Of a DNA stretch of 60,768 bases, positions 21,773 to 30,793 are shown one piece after another. Position 1 is the first letter of the stretch. Every line of letters begins with the position of its first letter. A model generated the notes under the pieces. It saw only the letters and a list, made by a program, of their open reading frames with translations, was not told the origin of the DNA and did no database searches. Location of the stretch: NCBI GenBank assembly GCA_017546665.1, contig JAFYSE010000030.1, positions 1 through 60,768 of the forward strand, in the 5' to 3' direction. The stretch comes from Clostridia bacterium (GTDB taxonomy: Bacteria > Bacillota > Clostridia > Oscillospirales > Acutalibacteraceae). The position numbers were made by a program, and so were the translations under genes.

Positions 21773-23173
21773 ATGAAGAAATTATTATCAATTACATTAG
21801 CTATTATTATGATTTTCTCAATGCTTGTATGTGGTGGAATAACATCCTCTGCATCAAACCCAAGTGGTAGTTGTGGTGAAGGTGTAATGTGGGAATATTC
21901 CCAAGAGGACAAGACCCTAACTATTTCGGGCAGAGGATATATGACTGATTATGCCTATGACAGCGGAAGTTTTAATCGTCCGTGGGAAGAATTTAAAGAT
22001 GAAATTGAAGAATTAGTCATTGAAGATGGACTTGCTTCTATTGGTAATTATGCTTTTGTTGATTGTAAAAATCTTACAAAATTTACTTCTCGTTGCTGGA
22101 CCTTAATTGTTATAGGGCAGGGAGCTTTTCAATCTTGTATCAATTTGAAGATGTTTTTTGTTCCATCAACAGTTATCGCTATCGGACCGGCTGCATTTAA
22201 GGGATGCGCAAAATTAGATATTTTTAGGTTATGCAAAGATGTAGTATATATAGGAAATGATGCCTTTGACGGTTGCCCCATAGATTGTACTTTATATACA
22301 GGAACTGCTGACCAGGCTGACTTTATATATTTTGAGGACGAGACGGAGGGCCTTGTAAATCCTGTTTACGCTGATACGAATTATGATGTTTCGGTTAATA
22401 TAGGCACTTATCAGGTTTTAGACGCTGTAAGTCTTGAACCATTTGTTTTTGTGATAAAAGACGGAGATATTGCACGAGATTTTAGAAGTTCATATAAAAC
22501 TATAACAGAAAATGGTGTAGAGTACTACTACGGTGAAATGGCGGTTATGGGAGACAGTATCGGTGAGACATCAGTTTTAGCTGTTGGAGAAAATAATGAG
22601 GTGTTGGGAGTATTTAGCGTCCTTGTAAGCGAATGCTCCGGTCGTCATAATTACACAAGGGAGTATGAAGCTAAAGCACCTACTTGTTATCACAATGGTG
22701 TTACTATAAGTGAGTGTGAAAATTGTACTTACAAAAAGTCCACGCTGACAATCGCTCCTCACTCGTTTGTTTATGAAACTGTGACCGAGGCAACTTGTGT
22801 AATAAATAAAGTTGAGATAGGTATATGCTCTGTTTGTAATAAAGAAACAAAAAGAGTAGAATACTCAAAAGGTCACAATTGGACTGATTGGGAAGTTGTT
22901 GTTGCCCCAACCGAAGAGGCAACAGGTGAAAAACAGCGTAAATGTACCGGGTGCGAAGAGATAGAAAAAGAAACTATACCTGCTCTTTCAACCGTTATTG
23001 GTGACGCAAATGGTGATGGTAAGGTTTCTGCTATTGATGCTCGTTGGGTATTGCAATATGCTGCGGGAATGAGAGAATTGGATGAGCATTACCTTAAATT
23101 AACGGACGTAAATAACGATGGAAAGGTTACAGCCTTTGACGCACGTAAAATCTTGCAGATGGCAGCAAGCTAA
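21773..23173 (+). CDS. Secreted leucine-rich-repeat (BspA-like) protein with C-terminal type I dockerin
   Basis: A 466-residue exported protein. Signal peptide at residues 1-27 (KKLLSITLAIIMIFSMLVCGG). LRR_5/BspA-type repeats cover about 60-185 (LVIEDGLASIGNYAFVDC and two or three degenerate units). A middle region carries two cysteine-paired units (CxxC in ECENCTYKK, ICSVCNKE, CTGCEE). The last 65 residues form a type I dockerin: two calcium-binding repeats, GDANGDGKVSAIDAR and DVNNDGKVTAFDARK, each a complete EF-hand-like loop with its helix. It would bind a cohesin. The start is the ATG at 21773, 9 bases after AGGAGA. The protein probably sits on a surface scaffold as an adhesin or glycan-binding part. 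Confidence 0.88.
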   Translation: MKKLLSITLAIIMIFSMLVCGGITSSASNPSGSCGEGVMWEYSQEDKTLTISGRGYMTDYAYDSGSFNRPWEEFKDEIEELVIEDGLASIGNYAFVDCKNLTKFTSRCWTLIVIGQGAFQSCINLKMFFVPSTVIAIGPAAFKGCAKLDIFRLCKDVVYIGNDAFDGCPIDCTLYTGTADQADFIYFEDETEGLVNPVYADTNYDVSVNIGTYQVLDAVSLEPFVFVIKDGDIARDFRSSYKTITENGVEYYYGEMAVMGDSIGETSVLAVGENNEVLGVFSVLVSECSGRHNYTREYEAKAPTCYHNGVTISECENCTYKKSTLTIAPHSFVYETVTEATCVINKVEIGICSVCNKETKRVEYSKGHNWTDWEVVVAPTEEATGEKQRKCTGCEEIEKETIPALSTVIGDANGDGKVSAIDARWVLQYAAGMRELDEHYLKLTDVNNDGKVTAFDARKILQMAAS

Positions 23174-23185
23174 ACATAAAACAAA

Positions 23186-23220
23186 GGACCACTATGGGAA
23201 CCCCAAGTGGTCTTATTTTA
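23186..23220. terminator. Bidirectional intrinsic terminator
   Basis: GGACCACT pairs with AGTGGTC(C) (23186-23193, 23206-23212) with inner GGG/CCC pairs; TTATTTTA on the plus side, TTTGTTTTATG on the minus side. Confidence 0.88.
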
Positions 23221-24541
23221 TTACATCTATCTGATTAATATTATATTTTTTAAACATCTCAATATGTTTTTCGGTGATTTTCTCGCCACTTACTGCAATC
23301 GGTATAGCAGGGGGGCAGGAAACCGTAGGACTTGCACAGACTCTGCCTAATGCATCTTCAACATTGATTTCTTCACTTTCGCTAAAAATTGCCTGACGGA
23401 TTGAAATAACCCTTTCAGCCTTCTCAAATTCGATACCTTCAATGCTTTTGTTCTTTTTAATATTGAGATTTTCAAAAGATTTTTTTAATTTATTAAAAGC
23501 TTCATCGCTATTTTGTGGAGAAACCATAAACACAACAAAATCGTTGTCAGCATATTCAAATTCAATGCCAAAGCTACGGAAATGTGTCTTAAAGTCAAGG
23601 TCAAATTCACTAAAATCGGCAGTAATTTTCAAAGGCTCTCTTGAAACACAAGGTACACCTTTTTCTGCCATAATATTTTTGATTTCGTTACATTTTTCGG
23701 TGCAGATTTTTATATCTTCACGGATTCTTTCATCAATATATTTGTTGCACAAGTCAAGGGACTGTAAAATAAGATATGACGGACTTGTTGAGCCAAAAAT
23801 CGCCATAGCATTAACTGCATTTTGTGAAAATCCATACTTGTCGTCCTTTGCAATATGCAAATATCCACCACCTGTAAGGACGGGGAGTGTCTTGTGTGCC
23901 GAGTCGCAACACATATCTGCACCAAGGCTTATTGGGTGAAAATCTTCTTTACAGAATTTTAAGTAGCTTCCGTGAGCATTGTCAACAAGCAGGGGAATGT
24001 TATGCTTTTTACAAACCTTGGAAATGCTTTCAACATCACTCATTCTGCCAAGATAATCGGGACTTGTGATATATATTGCAAAAGGCTTATTTTCCAACTT
24101 TTCAAGTGCCTTTTCCACCATTCCACCATTGACAACACAGGAGCAGATACTATCCCCATTTTCAGGGTAAAGCCATTTTGCGTCTGCATCGATTTTAGCA
24201 AGAGCATAGACAAATGACTTGTGTACATTTCGACATGCAAGTACAAAAGGTCTGTTTGTTTTATCTGCCTTTAGAAAGCTAAGATAAAGCATAGCATTTA
24301 TACTCTGACTTGACCCTCCTGCAGAATACACGGTTTTTGATGTATCAAAAAGACGGGTGGCATTTTCTTCACTCTTTTTGATTATTCCCTCGGGTGCATA
24401 AAGCTCATCTGCACCACGAATTTCAGTAATATCAAGGGCTTCACAGCCTAAAAAAGACACACCCTTATGACCCGGCATGTGAAGTCGGGCAGTATTACTT
24501 TTAATGTAATTCTGCACAAAGTCAAAAATTGGTGTGTCCAT
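23213..24541 (-). CDS. Orn/Lys/Arg decarboxylase-family PLP enzyme
   Basis: A 442-residue fold-type I PLP enzyme of the Orn/Lys/Arg decarboxylase family, short Gram-positive type (like B. subtilis SpeA/YaaO). The N-terminal HMPGHKG is a family signature; the PLP lysine is Lys217 in DSAHKTLPVLTGGG, with Asp187 (VDNAHG) contacting the ring nitrogen. The C-terminal domain carries PPAIPIAVSGE. Arginine or lysine is the likely substrate, yielding agmatine or cadaverine for polyamine synthesis; the specificity cannot be read from the sequence. It follows scfB by 13 bases on the same strand, so they may share a transcript. Confidence 0.88.
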   Translation of the reverse strand: MDTPIFDFVQNYIKSNTARLHMPGHKGVSFLGCEALDITEIRGADELYAPEGIIKKSEENATRLFDTSKTVYSAGGSSQSINAMLYLSFLKADKTNRPFVLACRNVHKSFVYALAKIDADAKWLYPENGDSICSCVVNGGMVEKALEKLENKPFAIYITSPDYLGRMSDVESISKVCKKHNIPLLVDNAHGSYLKFCKEDFHPISLGADMCCDSAHKTLPVLTGGGYLHIAKDDKYGFSQNAVNAMAIFGSTSPSYLILQSLDLCNKYIDERIREDIKICTEKCNEIKNIMAEKGVPCVSREPLKITADFSEFDLDFKTHFRSFGIEFEYADNDFVVFMVSPQNSDEAFNKLKKSFENLNIKKNKSIEGIEFEKAERVISIRQAIFSESEEINVEDALGRVCASPTVSCPPAIPIAVSGEKITEKHIEMFKKYNINQIDVIK

Positions 24542-24554
24542 TTTGTTTTATCCT

Positions 24555-25928
24555 TTATTTGTCATAATTCTCTGCGACTTGAATCATAACTGCACATTCA
24601 ATTCTCTTTTTAAAGAGTTCGCATCCGTATTCATAAATGCCTGTGATTTTACCCGATGCGTGATAAGAGTTTGCCGCACAACCACCTGAACAATAAAGCT
24701 TTGCCCAACAGTCATTACATTCGGGTCTTGCATAAGCGTTACAGAGCTTAAATTCATTCTGAATTTCCTTGTTTGTAACACCGTCCCAGATGTTGCCGAG
24801 AAGATATTTTGTATCACCAACAAACTGATGGCAAGGGTAAAGCTCACCACTTGGTGTTACTGCCATATATTCAGTACCTGAACCACAGCCTGAAATTCTC
24901 TTGTAAATACAAGGCCCGTGTGTAAGGTCGAGCATATAGTGATAGAAAGTGAATGGTCTGCCTTCTTTTTTGCGTTTAATCATTTCTTTTGCAAGAATTT
25001 CATATTGGTCAAAAAGAATTGGCAAATCTTCCTGTGTCAATGCAGATGCATCTTCAGGTGAGCATACAACAGGCTCCATACTAAGTTCTGTAAAGCCTAA
25101 ATCAGCCATGTGAAAAATATCATTTGTGAAATCTACATTTTTATGTGTGAATGTGCCACGCATATAGTAGTTTTTGTCCCCACGACGTTTAACGAATTCC
25201 TGAAATTTAGGAACAATAGTGTCGTAACTGCCTCTGCCCATATAGTCAACACGAAGTCTGTCGTGAACGTCTTTTCGTCCGTCAAGGCTTAATACTACAT
25301 TACTCATTTCCTTATTTGAAAACTCAATAACATCGTCATCAATGAGCATACCGTTTGTTGTAAGTGTAAAACGAAAATTCTTGTTGTGAATTTTCTCTTG
25401 AACTCGTGCGTAAGAAACAAGCTCTTTCACAACGTTCCAGTTCATAAGTGGCTCTCCACCGAAGAAGTCAACTTCAAGATTTTTTCTTGTGCCTGAATTC
25501 TCAATAAGGAAATCAAGGGCACGTTTACCAACCTCAAAACTCATTAATGCTCTTTCACCGTGATATTTACCCTGACTTGCAAAGCAATATTCACAATTAA
25601 GGTTGCAAGTGTGTGCAACATGAAGACAAAGAGCCTTGATTACGGTATTTCTGTTTTTGAAATCAAATGCCATACCTTCGTAAGTATCGGGAGTATAGAG
25701 TTTTCCTGCATTTTCAAGTGCTTTTACATCTTCAATGCAGTCAAGAACATCTTTTTCTGTAATTTCTTCGTCCTTATATGTATCAAGAATGTACTTTACA
25801 ATCTCGTCAGTGGTTTTGTCCTTGTACATAGCGATAATGTCATAAGCTACCTCATCAACTACGTGTACAGAGCCACTGCAAGTGTCAAGCACAATATTAT
25901 ATCCGTTTAATTTATATTGATGTACCAT
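24555..25928 (-). CDS. scfB: SCIFF peptide radical SAM maturase
   Basis: A 457-residue radical SAM/SPASM enzyme that forms thioether crosslinks in the SCIFF peptide encoded just upstream. The RiPP-recognition region is in the first 80 residues. The radical SAM cluster motif is CNLNCEYC (Cys108, Cys112, Cys115), followed by FGGEPLMNW. The C-terminal SPASM domain has the many cysteines of auxiliary 4Fe-4S clusters (CGSGTEY, PCHQF, CNDCWAKLYCSGGCAANS). The ATG at 25928 is 8 bases after AAGGAT; a longer reading adds seven residues without support. A hairpin terminator lies between it and scfA. Confidence 0.95.
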   Translation of the reverse strand: MVHQYKLNGYNIVLDTCSGSVHVVDEVAYDIIAMYKDKTTDEIVKYILDTYKDEEITEKDVLDCIEDVKALENAGKLYTPDTYEGMAFDFKNRNTVIKALCLHVAHTCNLNCEYCFASQGKYHGERALMSFEVGKRALDFLIENSGTRKNLEVDFFGGEPLMNWNVVKELVSYARVQEKIHNKNFRFTLTTNGMLIDDDVIEFSNKEMSNVVLSLDGRKDVHDRLRVDYMGRGSYDTIVPKFQEFVKRRGDKNYYMRGTFTHKNVDFTNDIFHMADLGFTELSMEPVVCSPEDASALTQEDLPILFDQYEILAKEMIKRKKEGRPFTFYHYMLDLTHGPCIYKRISGCGSGTEYMAVTPSGELYPCHQFVGDTKYLLGNIWDGVTNKEIQNEFKLCNAYARPECNDCWAKLYCSGGCAANSYHASGKITGIYEYGCELFKKRIECAVMIQVAENYDK

Positions 25929-25946
25929 AAAATTTATCCTTCTCAA

Positions 25947-25977
25947 CAAAAAACAGGTAATACAAACGCATTACCTG
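25947..25977 (-). terminator. Partial terminator between scfA and scfB
   Basis: On the minus strand CAGGTAAT pairs with ATTACCTG (25970-25977, 25954-25961), followed by a T-run. It lies between the SCIFF precursor and its maturase, so read-through would set a high peptide-to-enzyme ratio. Confidence 0.85.
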
Positions 25978-26000
25978 CTTTCAGCAATAGATTTTAAAAA

Positions 26001-26150
26001 TTATTTGCTTTCAACGTTTTCACACTGCTGATTAGCAACACCACAAGATGTCTTGCAAGCTGACTGGCAAGATGTCTGGCATTCGCCACAACCACCCTTA
26101 ACTGCGCTTTCTTTAAGGTCTCTTGTTTCGATTGTCTTAATTCTTTCCAT
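26001..26150 (-). CDS. scfA: SCIFF ribosomally synthesised peptide precursor
   Basis: A 49-residue peptide starting MERIKTIETRDLKESAVKGG and carrying six cysteines at 21, 24, 28, 32, 36 and 43, the six-cysteines-in-forty-five-residues pattern found in nearly all Clostridia. ScfB links a cysteine to a threonine in the TSC segments. The ATG at 26150 follows AGGAGA, with a TATAAT (minus strand, 26175-26170) 20 bases further up. It is transcribed divergently from the next gene. The biological role of SCIFF is still unknown. Confidence 0.96.
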   Translation of the reverse strand: MERIKTIETRDLKESAVKGGCGECQTSCQSACKTSCGVANQQCENVESK

Positions 26151-26211
26151 AGTAATATCTCCTATCTGAATTATATCAAATATTTACAAAAAAAGTATAA
26201 CACAAGGCATA

Positions 26212-26240
26212 TTGACTGTCAAGTGAATAATTATTATAAT
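26212..26240 (+). promoter_or_regulatory. SigA-type promoter
   Basis: TTGACT (26212-26217), 17 bases, TATAAT (26235-26240), serving the gene starting at 26296. Confidence 0.82.
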
Positions 26241-26295
26241 CTGTTTGAAACAAAACCCATTTGAAAATACTCTTATATACGAAAGGGGAGTTATT

Positions 26296-27054
26296 ATGAA
26301 AAAACGCAATAAAATAATCACTATATTTATAAGCGTATCATTGGTATTTGTACTTCTTTTCGTTGCTTGGTTTAATTATAAGCCAACAAAAATTACATAT
26401 TTAAGAGGTTGCATTGAATATTCAATCAATATGACTGACCTTAGAGAAGTTGTGGGTGCAAACGACTATGTATTTGTGGGATATGTTGAAGAGGTTTATG
26501 ATTACAATCACGATAGATTTTTTCATAAGTTCCCCGAAATCATTGATTACTATGGTGAACCCTTTACTGAATGTAAGGTAAATGTAATAAAAAGCATTAA
26601 AGGAAATATTGAATCCGGAACAACACTTTCATACTATAAGGTCGGTGGCGTAACCGGGCTTAGAACGAGCATCTATTTAGATGTAGAAGAAGGGGAAATC
26701 GATTATTACCCACAAGTGGGCAAATATTATATTTTCCGAGGTATTGCTCATCCTGACGGCACATTAACAGGTGGTGGAATCAACAGCACAGAACCGTTGG
26801 AAGAAAACTATGATTTGAATAATTATAAACAATCCGTAGTTTATCAAAAATGGGTTGATGCTTATGAAAATCAAATTATCAGTAAATATGACGATGATTA
26901 TGAATATCTTTGTTCTGCAGATGATGATTATGGTGACGGAACCTATAATGCTGAAATTTTTGCAGAATACTTGAAATGGAAAGAAGAAATTGAAAGCCCA
27001 ATTGACGAAAAATATTACAAGGCAGTCAAAGATGGTAATTCTAAAATTAAATAA
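26296..27054 (+). CDS. Membrane-anchored extracellular protein of unknown function
   Basis: A 252-residue protein I cannot place in a named family. One N-terminal hydrophobic helix (residues 7-24, IITIFISVSLVFVLLFVAWF) after a lysine/arginine-rich start makes it a signal anchor. The outer part contains VVGANDYVFVGYVEEVYDY, then VNVIKSIKGNIESGTTLSYYKVGG, and a PQVGKYYIFRG strand, an arrangement seen in small beta-barrel extracytoplasmic proteins. The C-terminal 60 residues are acidic and helical. The ATG at 26296 lies 7 bases after AAAGGGGAG. A single-gene unit with its own promoter and terminator. Confidence 0.75.
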   Translation: MKKRNKIITIFISVSLVFVLLFVAWFNYKPTKITYLRGCIEYSINMTDLREVVGANDYVFVGYVEEVYDYNHDRFFHKFPEIIDYYGEPFTECKVNVIKSIKGNIESGTTLSYYKVGGVTGLRTSIYLDVEEGEIDYYPQVGKYYIFRGIAHPDGTLTGGGINSTEPLEENYDLNNYKQSVVYQKWVDAYENQIISKYDDDYEYLCSADDDYGDGTYNAEIFAEYLKWKEEIESPIDEKYYKAVKDGNSKIK

Positions 27055-27071
27055 ACACATTAAAAATCGTT

Positions 27072-27106
27072 AAACCTTGACACTAATTCGTCGGGGTTTT
27101 TCTTTA
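27072..27106 (+). terminator. Intrinsic terminator
   Basis: AAACCTTGAC pairs with GTCGGGGTTT with two G-U pairs (27072-27100), then TTTCTTTATTTTT. Confidence 0.8.
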
Positions 27107-27226
27107 TTTTTCTTAGACAAAATATGAAAAACATCTATTATTTTTCCAAAATCTGTGATATGATAATATCTGTATAATTATATTTATTTTAAAATCTTTT
27201 CATTGTTGAAAGAAGATGAAGTTAAA

Positions 27227-28687
27227 ATGAGTAAAAAATGTGATGTACTTATAGTTGGTTGTGGTGTTGCAGGTCTTAATACTGCACTTTCATTACCCGA
27301 AAACTTGGATATTGTAATCCTTGCAAAAAAGAGCAATACGGATTCAAACTCATCCCTTGCACAGGGTGGTGTTGCTGCTGTTCTTGACTTGGAAAATGAT
27401 AGCTATGATTTGCACATCAACGACACTATGATTGCAGGTAAACATGCAAACGATATTGATGCAGTTACAACTCTTGTAAAAGAAGGTCCTGCGGAAATTT
27501 ACAAAATTATTGAGTATGGTGTGGAGTTTGACAGACGAGAAGATGGCGAACTCAATATGACTCTTGAAGGTGGACACAGTCGTAGAAGAATTGTTCACCA
27601 TAAGGATACAACAGGTGCTGAAATGGTTCGTGCTATGGTAGCCGAAGCACAGACAAGAAAGAATATTACAATTCTTGAAAATTCACCTGTGTTTAAGCTT
27701 ACAAGAGTTAAAAGTGGTATATGTGCACACTATCTTACAGGTGACGGACAGGACGAGATTTTTGCAAGTTATTGTGTTCTTGCAACAGGTGGTATCGGTC
27801 GTGTTTATAAATACACAACTAATCCAAAGGTTGCAACAGGTGACGGAGTTCGTCTTGCCTTTGAATTAGGTGCAAGAATAAAGAATTTAAGTTATGTTCA
27901 GTTCCACCCAACAGCATTTAACTCTGAGGATAACGAACAGTTCTTAATCAGTGAAGCTGTCCGTGGTGAAGGTGCATATCTTCTTAATTGTAATAAGGAA
28001 AGATTTATGCATCGTTATGATGAAAGACTTGAACTTGCTCCTCGTGATGTTGTTTCAAAGTCAATTATCCTTGAATCTCGTCGAACAGGTAGTAACGAAT
28101 TCTATCTTGATATTACCCATCGTGACAGAGAATATCTTCTTAATCGTTTCCCCGGAATTTATCAAGGATGCCTTAAATACAATGTTGATATTACAAAGGA
28201 TTTAATTCCGATTTTCCCTTGTCAGCATTACCTTATGGGTGGTATTGAGGTCGATTTGAATGCTCGTACAACAATCTCCCGACTTTATGCAGTTGGTGAA
28301 TGTTCAAACACAGGTGTTCACGGTAGAAACCGATTGGCAAGTAACTCACTTTTAGAGGCTCTTGTTTTCGGTAAACGTTGTGCTGATGACATTATCCGTT
28401 GTATAGATATGAAATATCCTGAGGTTCAGGTTACTGAAATTTCAAAACAAGACCTTAATGGTGCACCGCTTATGAAGGGTGTTTGTGATGAAATCAGAAA
28501 TATATTACAGCGTTCATATTTTGTAATGCCTGCTAATGAAGATGCAGTACGAAACGGTTACAAGAGAGTGCGTGAAATTCTTACACGACTAAAAAACGGT
28601 AAATTTAAAATTACTCCCGACTATTGCGAGGCTTTAAGTATTGCAACAGTCGCATATATAATTCTCAAGGAGGTCAATGAACAATGA
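27227..28687 (+). CDS. nadB: L-aspartate oxidase
   Basis: A 486-residue FAD enzyme oxidising L-aspartate to iminoaspartate in de novo NAD synthesis. The N-terminal FAD motif is VLIVGCGVAGLNTALSL; SSLAQGGVAAVLD and VQFHPTAF are family signatures; HGRNRLASNSLLEALVFG is the C-terminal FAD contact. Residues HRDREYLLNRFPGI and the HYLMGGIEVD stretch fit NadB rather than succinate dehydrogenase. The ATG at 27227 has a weak GA-rich ribosome site; an upstream TTG at 27203 is possible. The last four bases overlap nadC. No nadA is present beside it. Confidence 0.94.
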   Translation: MSKKCDVLIVGCGVAGLNTALSLPENLDIVILAKKSNTDSNSSLAQGGVAAVLDLENDSYDLHINDTMIAGKHANDIDAVTTLVKEGPAEIYKIIEYGVEFDRREDGELNMTLEGGHSRRRIVHHKDTTGAEMVRAMVAEAQTRKNITILENSPVFKLTRVKSGICAHYLTGDGQDEIFASYCVLATGGIGRVYKYTTNPKVATGDGVRLAFELGARIKNLSYVQFHPTAFNSEDNEQFLISEAVRGEGAYLLNCNKERFMHRYDERLELAPRDVVSKSIILESRRTGSNEFYLDITHRDREYLLNRFPGIYQGCLKYNVDITKDLIPIFPCQHYLMGGIEVDLNARTTISRLYAVGECSNTGVHGRNRLASNSLLEALVFGKRCADDIIRCIDMKYPEVQVTEISKQDLNGAPLMKGVCDEIRNILQRSYFVMPANEDAVRNGYKRVREILTRLKNGKFKITPDYCEALSIATVAYIILKEVNEQ

Positions 28688-29520
28688 AATTAAATCAGTT
28701 TTATGTAGATAATCTTATTAAGGAAGCAATTAGTGAAGATATTAACTATATCGACGTTTCTGCTGACTATTTAATTCCTGAAAATCAGAGAAATGATTCA
28801 TATTTTGTAGCAAAGGCAGACGGTGTGCTTTGTGGTCTTGATATTGCCATGAGAGTGTTTACACTCCTTGACGATACATTCACATATACAGTTTATAAAA
28901 ACGATGGTGAAGAAGTTAAAGCAGGGGATTTAATCGTTGAATTCAACGGTAAAACTGCTTGTCTTTTAAAGGGTGAAAGAACAGCTCTTAACATCATTCA
29001 GCATATGTCAGGTATCGCAACTGCAACAAATAAAGCAGTAAAGCTTTGCGAAGGCACAAATGCATCTGTTACAGACACAAGAAAAACATTACCCGGACTT
29101 CGTGCATTACAGAAATATGCAGTTGTTTGTGGTGGTGGTAAAAACCATAGATACAATCTTTCTGATGGTGCTATGCTTAAAGATAACCACATTGACGCAG
29201 GTGGCGGAATTACAAATGCTGTTGCAATTCTTCGCTCAAAGCTCGGTCACATGGTTAAAATCGAGGTTGAAACAAGAAACTTTGATGAAGTTAAAGAAGC
29301 AGTAGCAGCAGGTGCAGATATCATTATGCTTGACAATATGACAAAAGCACAGATGGAAGAATGTGTAAAATACATTGATGGGAGAGCAAAAACAGAAGCA
29401 TCAGGTAATATTACACTTGATAATATCGCAGATGTTGCAAAAACAGGTGTTGATATTATTTCTCTTGGTGCGTTGACACACTCTGTAAAAGCATTTGATA
29501 TTTCAATGAAAATGAGATAA
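28684..29520 (+). CDS. nadC: Nicotinate-nucleotide pyrophosphorylase (quinolinate phosphoribosyltransferase)
   Basis: A 278-residue enzyme converting quinolinate and PRPP to nicotinate mononucleotide. It shows the family stretches GERTALNIIQHMSGIAT, DTRKTLPGLRALQKYAV, GGGKNHRYNLSDGAMLKDNHI and VEVETRNFDEV-type PRPP/quinolinate contacts, then ASGNITLDNI and ISLGALTHS. Translation is coupled to nadB through ATGA overlap. It is followed two bases later by folC. Confidence 0.96.
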   Translation: MKLNQFYVDNLIKEAISEDINYIDVSADYLIPENQRNDSYFVAKADGVLCGLDIAMRVFTLLDDTFTYTVYKNDGEEVKAGDLIVEFNGKTACLLKGERTALNIIQHMSGIATATNKAVKLCEGTNASVTDTRKTLPGLRALQKYAVVCGGGKNHRYNLSDGAMLKDNHIDAGGGITNAVAILRSKLGHMVKIEVETRNFDEVKEAVAAGADIIMLDNMTKAQMEECVKYIDGRAKTEASGNITLDNIADVAKTGVDIISLGALTHSVKAFDISMKMR

Positions 29521-29522
29521 AT

Positions 29523-30770
29523 ATGAATTTTAACCAATCAGTAGAATATATCCATTCACTTTTAGCATTTGGAATTAAACCTGGGTTAGAGAGAATAAGT
29601 ATGTTGTTGGATTTACTCGGTAATCCACAAGATAAACTTAAAATTGTACATATTGCAGGTACAAACGGAAAAGGCTCAACATCCTCAATGATTTCCAATA
29701 TGCTTATTGCGGACGGACACAAAACAGGACTTTTCACATCACCCTATGTTATTGATTTCTGTGAAAGAATTCAGATTAACGGTGAAAATGTTGATAAAAA
29801 CATCTTTGCAGAATGTGTTACAGAAGTCCGTGAGAAAATTGAAGAATTAAATAAGCAAGATGTTATCATTACTGAGTTTGAGGCAATTACAGTTTCGGCA
29901 TTTCTTTGCTTTTTAAAGGCAGAATGTGAATACGTTGTTTTAGAGGTTGGCCTTGGTGGAAGATTTGATGCAACCAATGTTGTGAAAAGTCCCCAAGCAG
30001 TTGTAATTACATCAATTTCCCTTGACCATGTTGCAATTTTAGGAGACACAATCAGTAAAATCGCCTTTGAAAAATGTGGAATAATCAAAGAAAATGTTCC
30101 TGTAATTACATCTTCAAATCAAAATGATGATGCTCTCAAAGTTATAAAGGAAACTTGCGAAAATAAAAACTGCAATTTGATTGTTACCAATCCAAAGGAA
30201 ACTGAAATTTTTGATGATTCTATCTTTGGTACAGTTTTTGCATATAACGATAATGTTTATAAAACAAAACTTACCGGTAATCATCAGATTGAGAATACAG
30301 TAAATGCCATCCATTGTGCAAGGGTGCTTGGAATTAGTGAAAATGCAATTACTCAAGGCATTGAAAACACAAGAATGATTGCAAGAATGGAAATTATCGG
30401 TGAAAAACCACTTGTAATCCGTGACGGTGGGCATAACGAGGGTTGTGCAAATGCACTTTATAACTTCCTTAATAAGTATAATGTAAAGAATATCAATATG
30501 CTTGTTGGTCTTATGGCTGATAAGGATGTGGAAGGTTATGTTAAGAAAATTGCACCGCTTTGCAAGTCGGTGGTAACGGTAACACCAAGTAATCCAAGAG
30601 CATTGAATGGCGACAAACTCAAGGAAATCGCAGAAAAACACTGCGAAAACACAAAGTGCATTGATAATCCCAAAGAGGGTTACAAATATATTCTTTCAAA
30701 TACCAAAGAAGACGAAACAGTTTTAATCTGTGGCTCATTTTATTTGATGAGTGATATTTTTGCAGATTAA
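29523..30770 (+). CDS. folC: Bifunctional folylpolyglutamate synthase/dihydrofolate synthase
   Basis: A 415-residue Mur-ligase-type enzyme adding glutamate to folates. The ATP loop is HIAGTNGKGSTSSM near residue 40, the folate-contact region GLFTSPYVIDFCERIQING near 65, and LEVGLGGRFDATN near 140 is the family signature. The C-terminal ligase domain begins near 285 (RDGGHNEGCANAL). The ATG lies two bases after the nadC stop with no clear ribosome site, so it probably depends on coupled translation. Confidence 0.94.
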   Translation: MNFNQSVEYIHSLLAFGIKPGLERISMLLDLLGNPQDKLKIVHIAGTNGKGSTSSMISNMLIADGHKTGLFTSPYVIDFCERIQINGENVDKNIFAECVTEVREKIEELNKQDVIITEFEAITVSAFLCFLKAECEYVVLEVGLGGRFDATNVVKSPQAVVITSISLDHVAILGDTISKIAFEKCGIIKENVPVITSSNQNDDALKVIKETCENKNCNLIVTNPKETEIFDDSIFGTVFAYNDNVYKTKLTGNHQIENTVNAIHCARVLGISENAITQGIENTRMIARMEIIGEKPLVIRDGGHNEGCANALYNFLNKYNVKNINMLVGLMADKDVEGYVKKIAPLCKSVVTVTPSNPRALNGDKLKEIAEKHCENTKCIDNPKEGYKYILSNTKEDETVLICGSFYLMSDIFAD

Positions 30771-30793
30771 ATAACAGAAAGGCGGAATACCTT

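Noticed and set aside
27107-27226. A riboswitch or NiaR-type site before nadB
   Set aside because: The sequence is AT-rich with a possible TATAAT, but I see no conserved aptamer stem or clear palindrome.
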